Part shown: positions 33,294 through 39,410 of the stretch, piece by piece
How positions within the stretch are numbered: position 1 is the first letter of the stretch
Layout: each line of letters begins with the position of its first letter
Translations under genes and position numbers: made by a program
Notes under the pieces: generated by a model
Databases searched by the model: none
What the model was told of the DNA's origin: nothing
Seen by the model: the letters and a program-made list of their open reading frames with translations, nothing else
Source: Bailinhaonella thermotolerans
GTDB taxonomy: Bacteria > Actinomycetota > Actinomycetes > Streptosporangiales > Streptosporangiaceae
NCBI RefSeq assembly: GCF_003594875.1
Contig: NZ_QZEY01000031.1
Span: 1 to 39,410, forward strand
Length of the DNA stretch: 39,410 nucleotides
Reading direction: 5' to 3'

Positions 33294-34433
33294 ATCAGGA
33301 CGTGCCAGAACACGACGGCGAAACCCCTTTTCAACACGGGACCGCGAGCACGCCGCCGTACGCCGGGAGCCGGACGGTGCGACGCACCCGGCCCCGACAG
33401 CGCATCGCCCAGATGGCCGCTCCGGCGAAGACGCCCCGGCCAGCACCCGTCCGGCAACCCCGCCCCCCTCCGCCCCAGGGACCGCGGCCCAGGCGAGAGC
33501 AGAGCGCCAGGAAACGAGGCGCCGAGGCGCGACAAGGGCAATCGCGCCCCACTCGCGCGTCCGGGAACTCTTGCCCGCCGAGCAGCCGCACCGAGGAATG
33601 GCCGCGTCTCGCACTCCAGCCGCCGTCCCGCGACCCGCACAGCACCACGATCGCCCCGCCCAGTGCGCGTGCTTCGCCCAGTGCGCGTACTTCGCCCAGT
33701 GCGCGTGCTTCGCCCAGTGCGTGTGCTTCGCCGAGCAGCCGCGCCTCCCCATCGCCGACCAGCCCGCCTCATTCGTCCCAGAGGCGACACGTGATCAGCG
33801 CCCCCGGCCCCGATGCGTCCGCGCTCGGCACGGACCCGCGCGCACATCGCCCACCACCCCCACACCCTCCGCTGCGATCGTCGGCGGGAGACGCTGCGCC
33901 CAACGGCACGGGCGTCCATCACACGCCCCCACTGGGCGCAGGCACGCCCCTGAGGGGTGCGACGGCGACTGGACGCAGTGACGAACTGCGGATGCCAGCG
34001 GCCAGCGATGGGCACGGACGATGGGGCGACAGACGGCGAGGAGGGGTTGCGGCCGACCGCGACGGCTCCAGCCATCGGCGAAGGGCGACAAACGACGGCG
34101 ACCAGCGAGGGACAACAGCCGACGACGGACGCCACGAGGGGCGAAAGCGGCCGGCCACGGCCTTCGGCGGGGGGCGATCGCGGCGAGCCACGGACGACGG
34201 CGACCAGCGACGGCGACGAGGATGAGCCGTGCTGAGGGGCGGCCGGGACGGACCACGGGCGGCAGTGCCCGGCGACGAAGGCGGACGAGGGGCAGCCGGA
34301 GACGGACGGCGCGTGACAACGGCAGGCGAACGACGACGGACGACGGGGACGGGTTACGGGTGGCAGCGGTCGGTGGCGGACGCGGATGAGGGGCCGGGGG
34401 AGCGTGGGTGGGGGCGGGGACGGGGGGTGGTGG
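33294..34433. other. 1.1-kb gene-free region inside the Tad locus
   Basis: This separates the TadC end from the DUF4244 promoter. Open frames exist on all strands, but none has a good start or the expected codon bias. It holds an 18-bp tandem repeat (33657-33728), a repeated 17-mer (34092-34108 and 34194-34210), and long runs of GACGGCGAC-type words near 34000-34340. No terminator is obvious. It could be decayed sequence. Confidence 0.55.
33657..33728. repeat. Four tandem 18-bp repeats
   Basis: Units CGCCCAGTGCGCGTGCTT start at 33657, 33675, 33693 and 33711, with one- or two-base differences; a fifth partial copy follows. The 18-bp period could encode six-residue units in any frame (for example AQCACF or AKHAHW), but no frame here has a credible gene. 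Confidence 0.9.
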
Positions 34434-35177
34434 TCAGGGGGGCCAGAGGGTGGTGGCCAGGCCGGCGACTGGGGGGATGATGCCCAGGAGGACGAAGGCG
34501 GGGAGGAAGCAGAGGCCGAGGGGGGCGACGGCCTGGACGCCGGCGCGGCGGGCGGCGGCCGTGGCCAGGGCGCGGGAGGCGTGGCGGGCCTCCTCGGCGG
34601 TGCGGGACAGGAGGTCGGCGAGGGGGGCTCCGCTGGCCGAGGCTCGCACCATGGCCCGCGCGAGGGGGGCGAGGGGCGGGTCGGCGGTGAGGGCCTGCCA
34701 GGTGGGCTCGGGGTCGGCGCCCAGGCGGAGCTGGCCCGCGACCCAGGCGAGGCGTTCGCCGAGCGGGCCGCCGACGGCTTCCGCGGCGGCGGCGACGGCG
34801 GTCTCGGGCGGGCTGCCCGCCCTGAGGCACACCGCGATGAGGTCGGCGGCGAAGGGGAGGTCGCGGGTGATCCGGGCGCGTCTGCGGGCCACCTCGGGAG
34901 GTTGCCTGCGCCGCAGGAACAGGGCGACGCCCGGCCCGGCCAGGGCCGCCGCGAGCACGCCGGGCACCCCGCCGACCAGCGCCCAGGCCAGGAAGGCCGC
35001 GCCCGCGGCCAGGATCAGGTCCCGCCGTCCCGGCGCCTCCTGACGGGCAGGTCTCGGAGCCGGTGGGGCCAGCAGCGCGGCGAGGCGGCGCTCGGCCGGG
35101 CGCCGCTGGGGCGACAGGTAACCGGCCAGGGCCGCCAGGAGGACGGCGGCCAGGCCCGCGAGGGCGGCGGACGTCAT
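34434..35177 (-). CDS. tadC: TadC-like membrane platform protein
   Basis: The protein has 247 residues from ATG 35177, overlapping the TadB stop as ATGA. It is a GspF/T2SSF-domain protein: helices near 5-22 and 58-90, then a cytoplasmic segment with DLPFAADLIAVCLRAGSPPETAVAAA (about 107-132) and SRTAEEARHASRALATAAARRAGVQAVAPLG, ending in a C-terminal helix pair. With TadB it forms the inner-membrane platform on which the ATPase TadA assembles Flp pili. No terminator is visible beyond its stop. Confidence 0.88.
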   Translation of the reverse strand: MTSAALAGLAAVLLAALAGYLSPQRRPAERRLAALLAPPAPRPARQEAPGRRDLILAAGAAFLAWALVGGVPGVLAAALAGPGVALFLRRRQPPEVARRRARITRDLPFAADLIAVCLRAGSPPETAVAAAAEAVGGPLGERLAWVAGQLRLGADPEPTWQALTADPPLAPLARAMVRASASGAPLADLLSRTAEEARHASRALATAAARRAGVQAVAPLGLCFLPAFVLLGIIPPVAGLATTLWPP

Positions 35178-35914
35178 CGGGCCGCTCCTTCCGCTTTGGC
35201 GACGATCCGGTTGGTCCAGCTCAGCCCGAGCGCGTCCAGGGCGACCCCGGCCAGCAGGCAGAGGAACCCGGGGACGCCCCCGAGCAGGAAGTGCAGGGGG
35301 CGCATGCCGAGGGCGAGGCCGAGCAGCAGGCCCAGCGACGGCAGGACGGCCAGCAGCCGGGCCGTGGCGCGAGGCCCGGCGAGCTGCGCGGCCACCTCCT
35401 GGCGGTGGGACTCGGCCTCCGTAAGCGAGGCCGCGACGCGCTCGGTGAGCGGCGCGAGGCCCGCGCCCGCCGCCACGCTCACCCGGAAGCAGGCGGCCAG
35501 CCTGCGGAGGCCGTCGCCCTCGGGGCCGGGGACGGCCCGTTCCAGGGCCTCGGCGACGTCGCCGCCGTCCCGCGCCACGGCGGTGACCTCCCGCAGCAGG
35601 GCCGGGAAGGGGTCGTCCAGCGCGGCGACGGCGAGCCGCACGGCCTGCCCGGGGGTGCGGCCGGCGCCGAGCTCGCCGGTGAGCGCCCGGCACAGCTCCA
35701 CCGTCGCGCCCGGCCACCGGGCCCGCAGCTCGCGGCGCTCCCTGCGGCGCCGCCACCGGTCCGGCACGGATCGCCACGCCTCCCACGCGCGGCCCCGCCC
35801 GCCGGCCCCCGGCCCGAGGGCGGCGAGCCGGCGTTCGCCCGTTCCCGGGACGGCGCACCATCCCGCCAGGGCCGCCGCCAGCACCGCGACGGTCCCGGCC
35901 AGCGCGCTCACCAT
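35174..35914 (-). CDS. tadB: TadB-like membrane platform protein
   Basis: The protein has 246 residues from ATG 35914 (GTG 35911 would give a GTGA overlap with TadA). The T2SSF domain is visible as ATVELCRALTGELGAGRTPGQAVRLA (about 70-95), ARDGGDVAEALER and LTERVAASLTEAESHRQEVAAQLAGPRATARLLAVLP, with a hydrophobic N-terminus and two C-terminal helices. It is the first of the two membrane-platform subunits and partner of TadC. Translation is coupled at both ends, which fits stoichiometric assembly with TadA and TadC. Confidence 0.88.
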   Translation of the reverse strand: MVSALAGTVAVLAAALAGWCAVPGTGERRLAALGPGAGGRGRAWEAWRSVPDRWRRRRERRELRARWPGATVELCRALTGELGAGRTPGQAVRLAVAALDDPFPALLREVTAVARDGGDVAEALERAVPGPEGDGLRRLAACFRVSVAAGAGLAPLTERVAASLTEAESHRQEVAAQLAGPRATARLLAVLPSLGLLLGLALGMRPLHFLLGGVPGFLCLLAGVALDALGLSWTNRIVAKAEGAAR

Positions 35915-37167
35915 GACAGGCGCGCCTTCAGGCGGGGGAGGGCCGGGCCCTCCCGGACGTGGGCCGGGGTGGGGAAGGTCAGGGCGGGCGTGGCTTCGAC
36001 CAGGCCCGACGGGGTGCGGGTGAAGGCGCGGATCTCGGAGATGCGGCGGGGGCCGCCGCCCGGGTCGCGGGTCACGTGGATCACCGCGTCCAGGGCCGCG
36101 CCGAGCTGGCTGTGCAGGGCCTCGCGGGTCAGGCCCGCGGCGCAGGCGAGGGCTTCGAGCCGGGCCGGGACGTCGGCGGCGCTGTTGGCGTGGAGGGTGC
36201 CGCAGCCACCCTCGTGGCCGGTGTTGAGGGCGGCCAGCAGGTCCGCCACCTCGCGGCCGCGCACCTCCCCCACGACCAGGCGGTCGGGGCGCATGCGCAG
36301 CGCCTGCCGCACGAGGTCGTGCAGGTCCACGCCGCCCGCTCCCTCGAGGTTCGGAGGGCGGGTCTCCAGGCGTACGACATGGGGGTGGTCGGGGCGGAGC
36401 TCGGCGGAGTCCTCGACCAGGATCAGGCGCTCGCGCGGGTCGGCCAGGGACAGGAGGCTGCTGAGGAGGGTGGTCTTGCCGCTGCCGGTGCCGCCGGTGA
36501 CCAGGAACGCCAGGCGGGATCGGACCAGGGCGGCCAGGACCCGCGCGGCCAGCGGGTGGAGGGCGCCGGTCCGCTGGAGCTCGTCCAGGGTGAAGGTGCG
36601 GCGGCGCGGGAGGCGCAGCGACAGGCACGTGCCCTCGGGGGCGACGGGCGGGAGCACGGCGTGCAGGCGCACGCCGTCAGGAAGCCGGGCGTCGACGTAG
36701 GGGCACGCGTCGTCGAGCCTGCGCCCGGCGGCGGCGGCGAGGCGCTGGGCGAGACGGCGCACCGACGCCTCGTCGGGGAAGCGGACCTCGGATCTGCGCA
36801 GGCCGCCGCCGGAGTCGACCCAGACCTCGCGCGGGCCGTTCACGAGCACGTCGGTGACGTCGGGATCGGAGATCAGGTCGTCGAGGGGACCGGCGCCGGC
36901 CAGGTCGGCCCTGAGCGCACGCGCCACGGCCAGGACCTCGGCGTCGCCGAGAACCGCCCGCTCGGCCCGGAGCGCCGAGGCCACGGCGGCCTCGGTGGGG
37001 ACCGCGCCGGAGCGGGCGAGCCGCAGCCGCACGGCCTCCAGCAGCCCGCTCCGGCCCGGGTGTGTCGCGGCCTCGCCCGGGCCCGCCGCTCCGGTCGCCC
37101 GGGCGTGCGGCCCGCCTGCGTCTCCCCTCCCGGCGCGGATCCGCCCCGGTCCTCCGGCCGCCCTCAT
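35908..37167 (-). CDS. tadA: TadA/CpaF-type secretion ATPase
   Basis: The ATPase has 419 residues from ATG 37167, overlapping the TadZ-like stop as ATGA. It powers Tad pilus assembly. Motifs in order: Walker A GGTGSGKT (225-232), Asp box VEDSAELR (251-258), Walker B LVVGEVRG (297-304) and His box NTGHEGGCGTLHANS (315-329). The N-terminal domain has DPDVTDVLVNGPREVWVD (101-118), a CpaF hallmark. The first 40 residues are a Gly/Arg/Ala-rich, probably disordered extension. The downstream partners TadB and TadC are coupled by short overlaps. Confidence 0.95.
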   Translation of the reverse strand: MRAAGGPGRIRAGRGDAGGPHARATGAAGPGEAATHPGRSGLLEAVRLRLARSGAVPTEAAVASALRAERAVLGDAEVLAVARALRADLAGAGPLDDLISDPDVTDVLVNGPREVWVDSGGGLRRSEVRFPDEASVRRLAQRLAAAAGRRLDDACPYVDARLPDGVRLHAVLPPVAPEGTCLSLRLPRRRTFTLDELQRTGALHPLAARVLAALVRSRLAFLVTGGTGSGKTTLLSSLLSLADPRERLILVEDSAELRPDHPHVVRLETRPPNLEGAGGVDLHDLVRQALRMRPDRLVVGEVRGREVADLLAALNTGHEGGCGTLHANSAADVPARLEALACAAGLTREALHSQLGAALDAVIHVTRDPGGGPRRISEIRAFTRTPSGLVEATPALTFPTPAHVREGPALPRLKARLSW

Positions 37168-38267
37168 GACGGATCGGGGAGGCCGAGGTCGGCCAGGAAC
37201 CGGCGGCAGAACCGGGCGAGCGGGCCGCGGAGGTCCCGCCCCGGGGGGTCGCCGCGTTCGAGAGCGGCGGCGAGCGCGGGCTCGGCGGGCAGCCGGCCGG
37301 CCATCGGGACGCCGAGGGAGTGGGTGACGACCTCGGTGTCGAGGCCGGGGCCCTCCCCTTCGCGGAGGACGGCGCGGACGTCGCCGGTGTGGGCGCGGAG
37401 GGCCTCTAGGACGCGGGTGGCGGCGATGACGGCGCGGACCTCGGCCGGAACCACGAGGAGGGTCGTGGTGGCGCGGCAGACGGCCTCGGCGGCGGCCGGG
37501 TCGAGGCGGCGCGGGAGGTCCACGACGACGAGGTCGCAGCCGCGCACGCCGGCGGACAGGACGGCGCGCATCGCCTCGGGCCGGACCTCGGCCGGGGTCC
37601 GCCGGTCCCAGGAGAGGACCGCGAGGGAGCCTCGCGCGGGCAGGGCCTCGCGCAGCGCGGCGCAGCTCACGCGGCCTTCGCGCTCGGCGAAGTCGGGCCA
37701 GCGGGACCCGGGGGCGGCCTCCTCGCCCAGGAGGACGTCGATGCCGCCGCCGAGGGGGTCGGCGTCGACGAGCAGCGTGGTGCGGCCCTGGCCCGCCGAG
37801 GTCAGCGCGAGGGCGGCCGACAGGACACTCGCCCCCGCGCCGCCGCGGCCGCCGGTCACGCAGATCACCGCCGCCGACGCGCCGGCGGGCTCGGTGGCCT
37901 CCGCGAACCGGTCGACCAGCTCGCGCTCGGCGTCGGGGAGGACGAGGGCGCCGCCGGCCCCGAGCGCGACGCAGCGGCGCCAGAAGTCGGGGGGCGCGGG
38001 ACCCGTGCCGACCAGCAGGACGCCGGGCCTGGAGGGCGGACCGGCCGACGCCATCGCCTCGGCCATGTCGGCGCCGACGACCACGAGCGGCGCGGTGAGC
38101 CAGCGCGGGCGGGCGTGACCGGGCGCGTGCGCCACGTCCACCTCGACGTCGGCGGCCGCGGCCAGCCGTAACAGGTCGTCGAGCAGCTCGTGGTCGGCGG
38201 TGATCAGGAGCGGGCGGCCGGGGACGGCCGAGCGGCCTGGCTGGACGGGGGCGGGATGAGCGGGCAT
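37164..38267 (-). CDS. TadZ/Ssd-like (septum site-determining) MinD-family protein
   Basis: The protein has 367 residues from ATG 38267, with CCGGAGG upstream. It has an N-terminal receiver-like region (about 17-125) and a MinD/ParA-like domain: VTGGRGGAGASVLSAALAL (137-155), LLVDADPLGGGIDVLLG and DLVVVDLPRRLDP. The deviant Walker A motif lacks the usual lysine: GGRGGAGAS stands where GGxGKS/T is expected, so ATP hydrolysis is doubtful. The closest known relative by gene order is Mycobacterium tuberculosis Ssd (Rv3660c), linked to septum placement and the Tad locus. It is the first gene of the operon with TadA, TadB and TadC, and probably places the pilus machine. Confidence 0.88.
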   Translation of the reverse strand: MPAHPAPVQPGRSAVPGRPLLITADHELLDDLLRLAAAADVEVDVAHAPGHARPRWLTAPLVVVGADMAEAMASAGPPSRPGVLLVGTGPAPPDFWRRCVALGAGGALVLPDAERELVDRFAEATEPAGASAAVICVTGGRGGAGASVLSAALALTSAGQGRTTLLVDADPLGGGIDVLLGEEAAPGSRWPDFAEREGRVSCAALREALPARGSLAVLSWDRRTPAEVRPEAMRAVLSAGVRGCDLVVVDLPRRLDPAAAEAVCRATTTLLVVPAEVRAVIAATRVLEALRAHTGDVRAVLREGEGPGLDTEVVTHSLGVPMAGRLPAEPALAAALERGDPPGRDLRGPLARFCRRFLADLGLPDPS

Positions 38268-38329
38268 CGGGACCTCCGGGAGTTCGTGGAGCTCCCACGA
38301 TGCGCTCCCGGACCGCCGCCGATTCGCCC

Positions 38330-38373
38330 CGAACCCGGTTCTGTGGACAACGCCCCGCCCTGTGGAACCACCC
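38330..38373 (-). promoter_or_regulatory. Tad promoter element, copy B (two TGTGGA cores)
   Basis: It shares its first 20 bases with copy A (33248-33267) and has two TGTGGA cores 19 bases apart, then ACCACCC. It lies 63 bases before the TadZ-like start. The second core lacks the TAA that makes a DnaA box in copy A. Confidence 0.75.
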
Positions 38374-38402
38374 GGACCACCCGGACCACCCGGACCACCC
38401 GG
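38367..38402. repeat. Four perfect 9-bp tandem repeats next to copy B
   Basis: ACCACCCGG repeats four times in a row without mismatch, starting at the last bases of the copy B element. It is a likely slippage site that could alter spacing upstream of the Tad operon promoter. Confidence 0.9.
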
Positions 38403-38478
38403 TCAACCGCCCAGGTCACCACCTGGCCAGGGGCGGTAACGGCGGCTTCGAGCCGGGGTTTTCCGGGGGTAGAAAGGT

Positions 38479-38513
38479 GGCGACCCCCGCCGGGGGGGAG
38501 AGCGGGGGTCGCC
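38479..38513. terminator. Perfect 12-bp stem-loop upstream of the Tad operon
   Basis: Bases 38479-38490 pair perfectly with 38502-38513 around an 11-base loop. No protein gene ends here, so it may end a small RNA or mark the 5' part of a transcript. Orientation cannot be fixed. Confidence 0.5.
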
Positions 38514-38646
38514 GTTCGGTCCGGCTCCGGGGGGGTAGAGCCGGGCCCGTTTCAGAAGAAAGCTTTCAACAGTTCCGCACCGCAAGGCAAGGGACTTGCA
38601 AAGGTGACTGCCCCCACGTGACTCCAGTCTAAGGAGATAACAACGT

Positions 38647-38817
38647 ATGCTGCCCGATCGACAGGAGTTTCGTCGAGCAGCAATCTACGATTTTCGTCAG
38701 TTTTTTTCGCGCGCCCGGCGTGTCGGCGTGCACGACCCGGCCTCAGAACCCGAACGCAAGATCTATCCGATTACGGATCCGTCACTGCGGGGGGCCAAAA
38801 TCGATCACGGGCAGTGA
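38647..38817 (+). CDS. Candidate 56-residue small protein or leader ORF, AT-richer codons
   Basis: TAAGGAGATAACAACGT stands directly before ATG 38647, a near-perfect ribosome binding site. The frame stops at TGA 38815. The product is charged and hydrophilic (MLPDRQEFRRAAIYDFRQFF..., ending GAKIDHGQ) with no Cys or membrane segment. Its first half uses TTT, CGT, GCA and GAT codons, unlike its GC-rich neighbours, and a run of seven T at 38700-38706 follows a small hairpin, so it could instead be the attenuator part of a regulatory leader. After the stop the same frame stays open to 39094. I do not recognise a family. Confidence 0.5.
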   Translation: MLPDRQEFRRAAIYDFRQFFSRARRVGVHDPASEPERKIYPITDPSLRGAKIDHGQ

Positions 38818-39116
38818 TCGGCCCGGCGGCGCGGACTCCCTCGTCAGAGCGCCCGTCCCGATCCCGGGGAACTGATCGGGCGCGCTCCCCGGCGCGCCGC
38901 CCCGTCGGCAACGCTCCGCAAGACCGTCGGCAAAGACCCGGCTTCGGGGGTTCCCAAGTGGGCGGATCCGACGTACAAAGGTGGCAGGACCAAGGTGTCC
39001 GGACACGGCAGCCGGGTACCCACGCGCGACCAGCCGCGGGAGGCGCGTCGAGACGGGCTTGACCCGATCCGACGGATACAGGTGCACGCTTGGTAACCCG
39101 GTGCGACGTGTCAGCG

Positions 39117-39142
39117 ACGGCGTCCCGCTTCTGGGACGCCGT
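39117..39142. terminator. 10-bp stem-loop
   Basis: Bases 39117-39126 pair perfectly with 39133-39142 around a six-base loop; no T-run follows on either side. It sits 23 bases past the TAA of the startless frame (plus strand). Confidence 0.5.
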
Positions 39143-39208
39143 TCGCTATGTCCGAATACCTCGACCGCCCGAAAGCACCGCCGAAGCCGCCCGAGCGCCG
39201 CCCACGCC

Positions 39209-39289
39209 GACCGCATCCCGGGCCGAACCGCACCCGACCGCATCCCGGGCCGAACCGCACCCGACCGCGCCCCGGGCCGAAGCGCACCC
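39209..39289. repeat. Three tandem 27-bp repeats
   Basis: Units GACCGCATCCCGGGCCGAAC... start at 39209, 39236 and 39263. The first two are identical and the third differs at a few bases, with a further partial copy after it. Confidence 0.85.
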
Positions 39290-39354
39290 CGGGCCGAACA
39301 TCGCCGGACAACCCCGCGCCCAGTCACGCCGGAAGCCGCGCCCGGCCCCGCCTA

Positions 39355-39410
39355 GGGCGTGTTTTGTGGATCGGTGGATGTGGATCTGGTGGTCGGGTTG
39401 TGATGGTCTG
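39355..39410. mobile_element. Possible left end of an IS5-type insertion sequence (cut by window)
   Basis: Right after CTAG (39352-39355 with its flank), composition changes abruptly to GGGCGTGTTTTGTGGATCGG and T/G-rich sequence. Actinobacterial IS5-family elements often start with a GGCGTGTTTTGT-like inverted repeat and insert at CTAG or TA sites. Only about 55 bases are visible and no transposase is readable, so this is tentative. Confidence 0.4.

Larger units (their letters stand above)
38818..39354. other. Gene-free spacer at the right end
   Basis: No ORF has an acceptable start. It holds a 7-bp hairpin (38802-38808 with 38814-38820), an open but startless frame to TAA at 39092-39094, a stem-loop at 39117-39142 and 27-bp tandem repeats. 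It may contain remnants of a gene displaced by the element at the edge. Confidence 0.5.

Noticed and set aside
33657-33728. CRISPR array
   Set aside because: The units are contiguous 18-mers without unique spacers, and no cas gene is near.
32867-34135. 422-codon minus-strand ORF with STRTGR repeats
   Set aside because: Poor codon bias, no start signal, overlaps the DUF4244 gene in another frame; the repeat units arise from the 18-bp DNA repeat.
38880-39150. tRNA, tmRNA or known riboswitch at the right end
   Set aside because: No cloverleaf, CCA end, or recognised aptamer consensus could be found by eye.

Overview
This window comes from a very GC-rich genome (low-to-mid 70s % GC by eye, strong G/C bias at third codon positions) and reads as a filamentous actinobacterium. 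The best indicators are a bldG / RsbW-like / hppA block beside a DEAD/DEAH helicase, a mycobacterial/streptomycete-type Tad locus with Ssd-like, TadA, TadB, TadC, DUF4244, TadE and Rv3654c-like genes in order, several leaderless genes (TANNNT -10 box 6-7 nt before ATG/GTG), and a probable IS end at the right edge. Gene order suggests Streptosporangiales or a relative, but species cannot be fixed from the sequence.

Left part (1-9.4 kb): the tail of an unknown Ala/Lys-rich protein, a TauE/SafE permease, an SPFH/stomatin-like protein, a stand-alone ABC ATPase and an unknown conserved protein. Then comes the most interesting locus, all on the minus strand: a DrrA/DrrB-type ABC exporter, a 65-residue double-glycine-leader peptide, a 65-residue protein resembling only the N-terminal anchor of a HlyD adaptor, and a C39-peptidase ABC exporter. 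It looks like a compact bacteriocin-like or signal-peptide system without obvious modification enzymes. A divergent TetR gene and three evenly styled GTAC-N3-GTAC sites control the drrAB side; three 11-bp direct repeats precede the peptide gene.

Middle part (9.4-23.7 kb): an Rrf2 regulator, an AhpD-like protein and a FAD oxidoreductase. The first two share an operator laid over their -10 boxes. Then a DUF2231-Rieske membrane protein, a NarL-type two-component pair whose kinase carries a nine-unit repeat between its HisKA_3 and ATPase domains, an SDR-queA pair, a tiny membrane protein and SixA-like phosphatase, an MFS exporter with divergent ArsR regulator and twin operators, serB and the H+-pyrophosphatase hppA.

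Right part (23.7-39.4 kb): a 1.1-kb non-coding stretch with an AT-richer island and degenerate 20-bp repeats; the RsbW-like protein and BldG; the MrfA-like helicase; a LapA-like membrane protein; a secreted, membrane-anchored Fn3-like protein; and the Tad pilus genes in two transcription units. Both units are preceded by the same ~45-bp element with two TGTGGA cores. Long gaps here hold tandem repeats with 9-, 18- and 27-bp units, plus a 56-codon AT-richer ORF with a consensus ribosome binding site.
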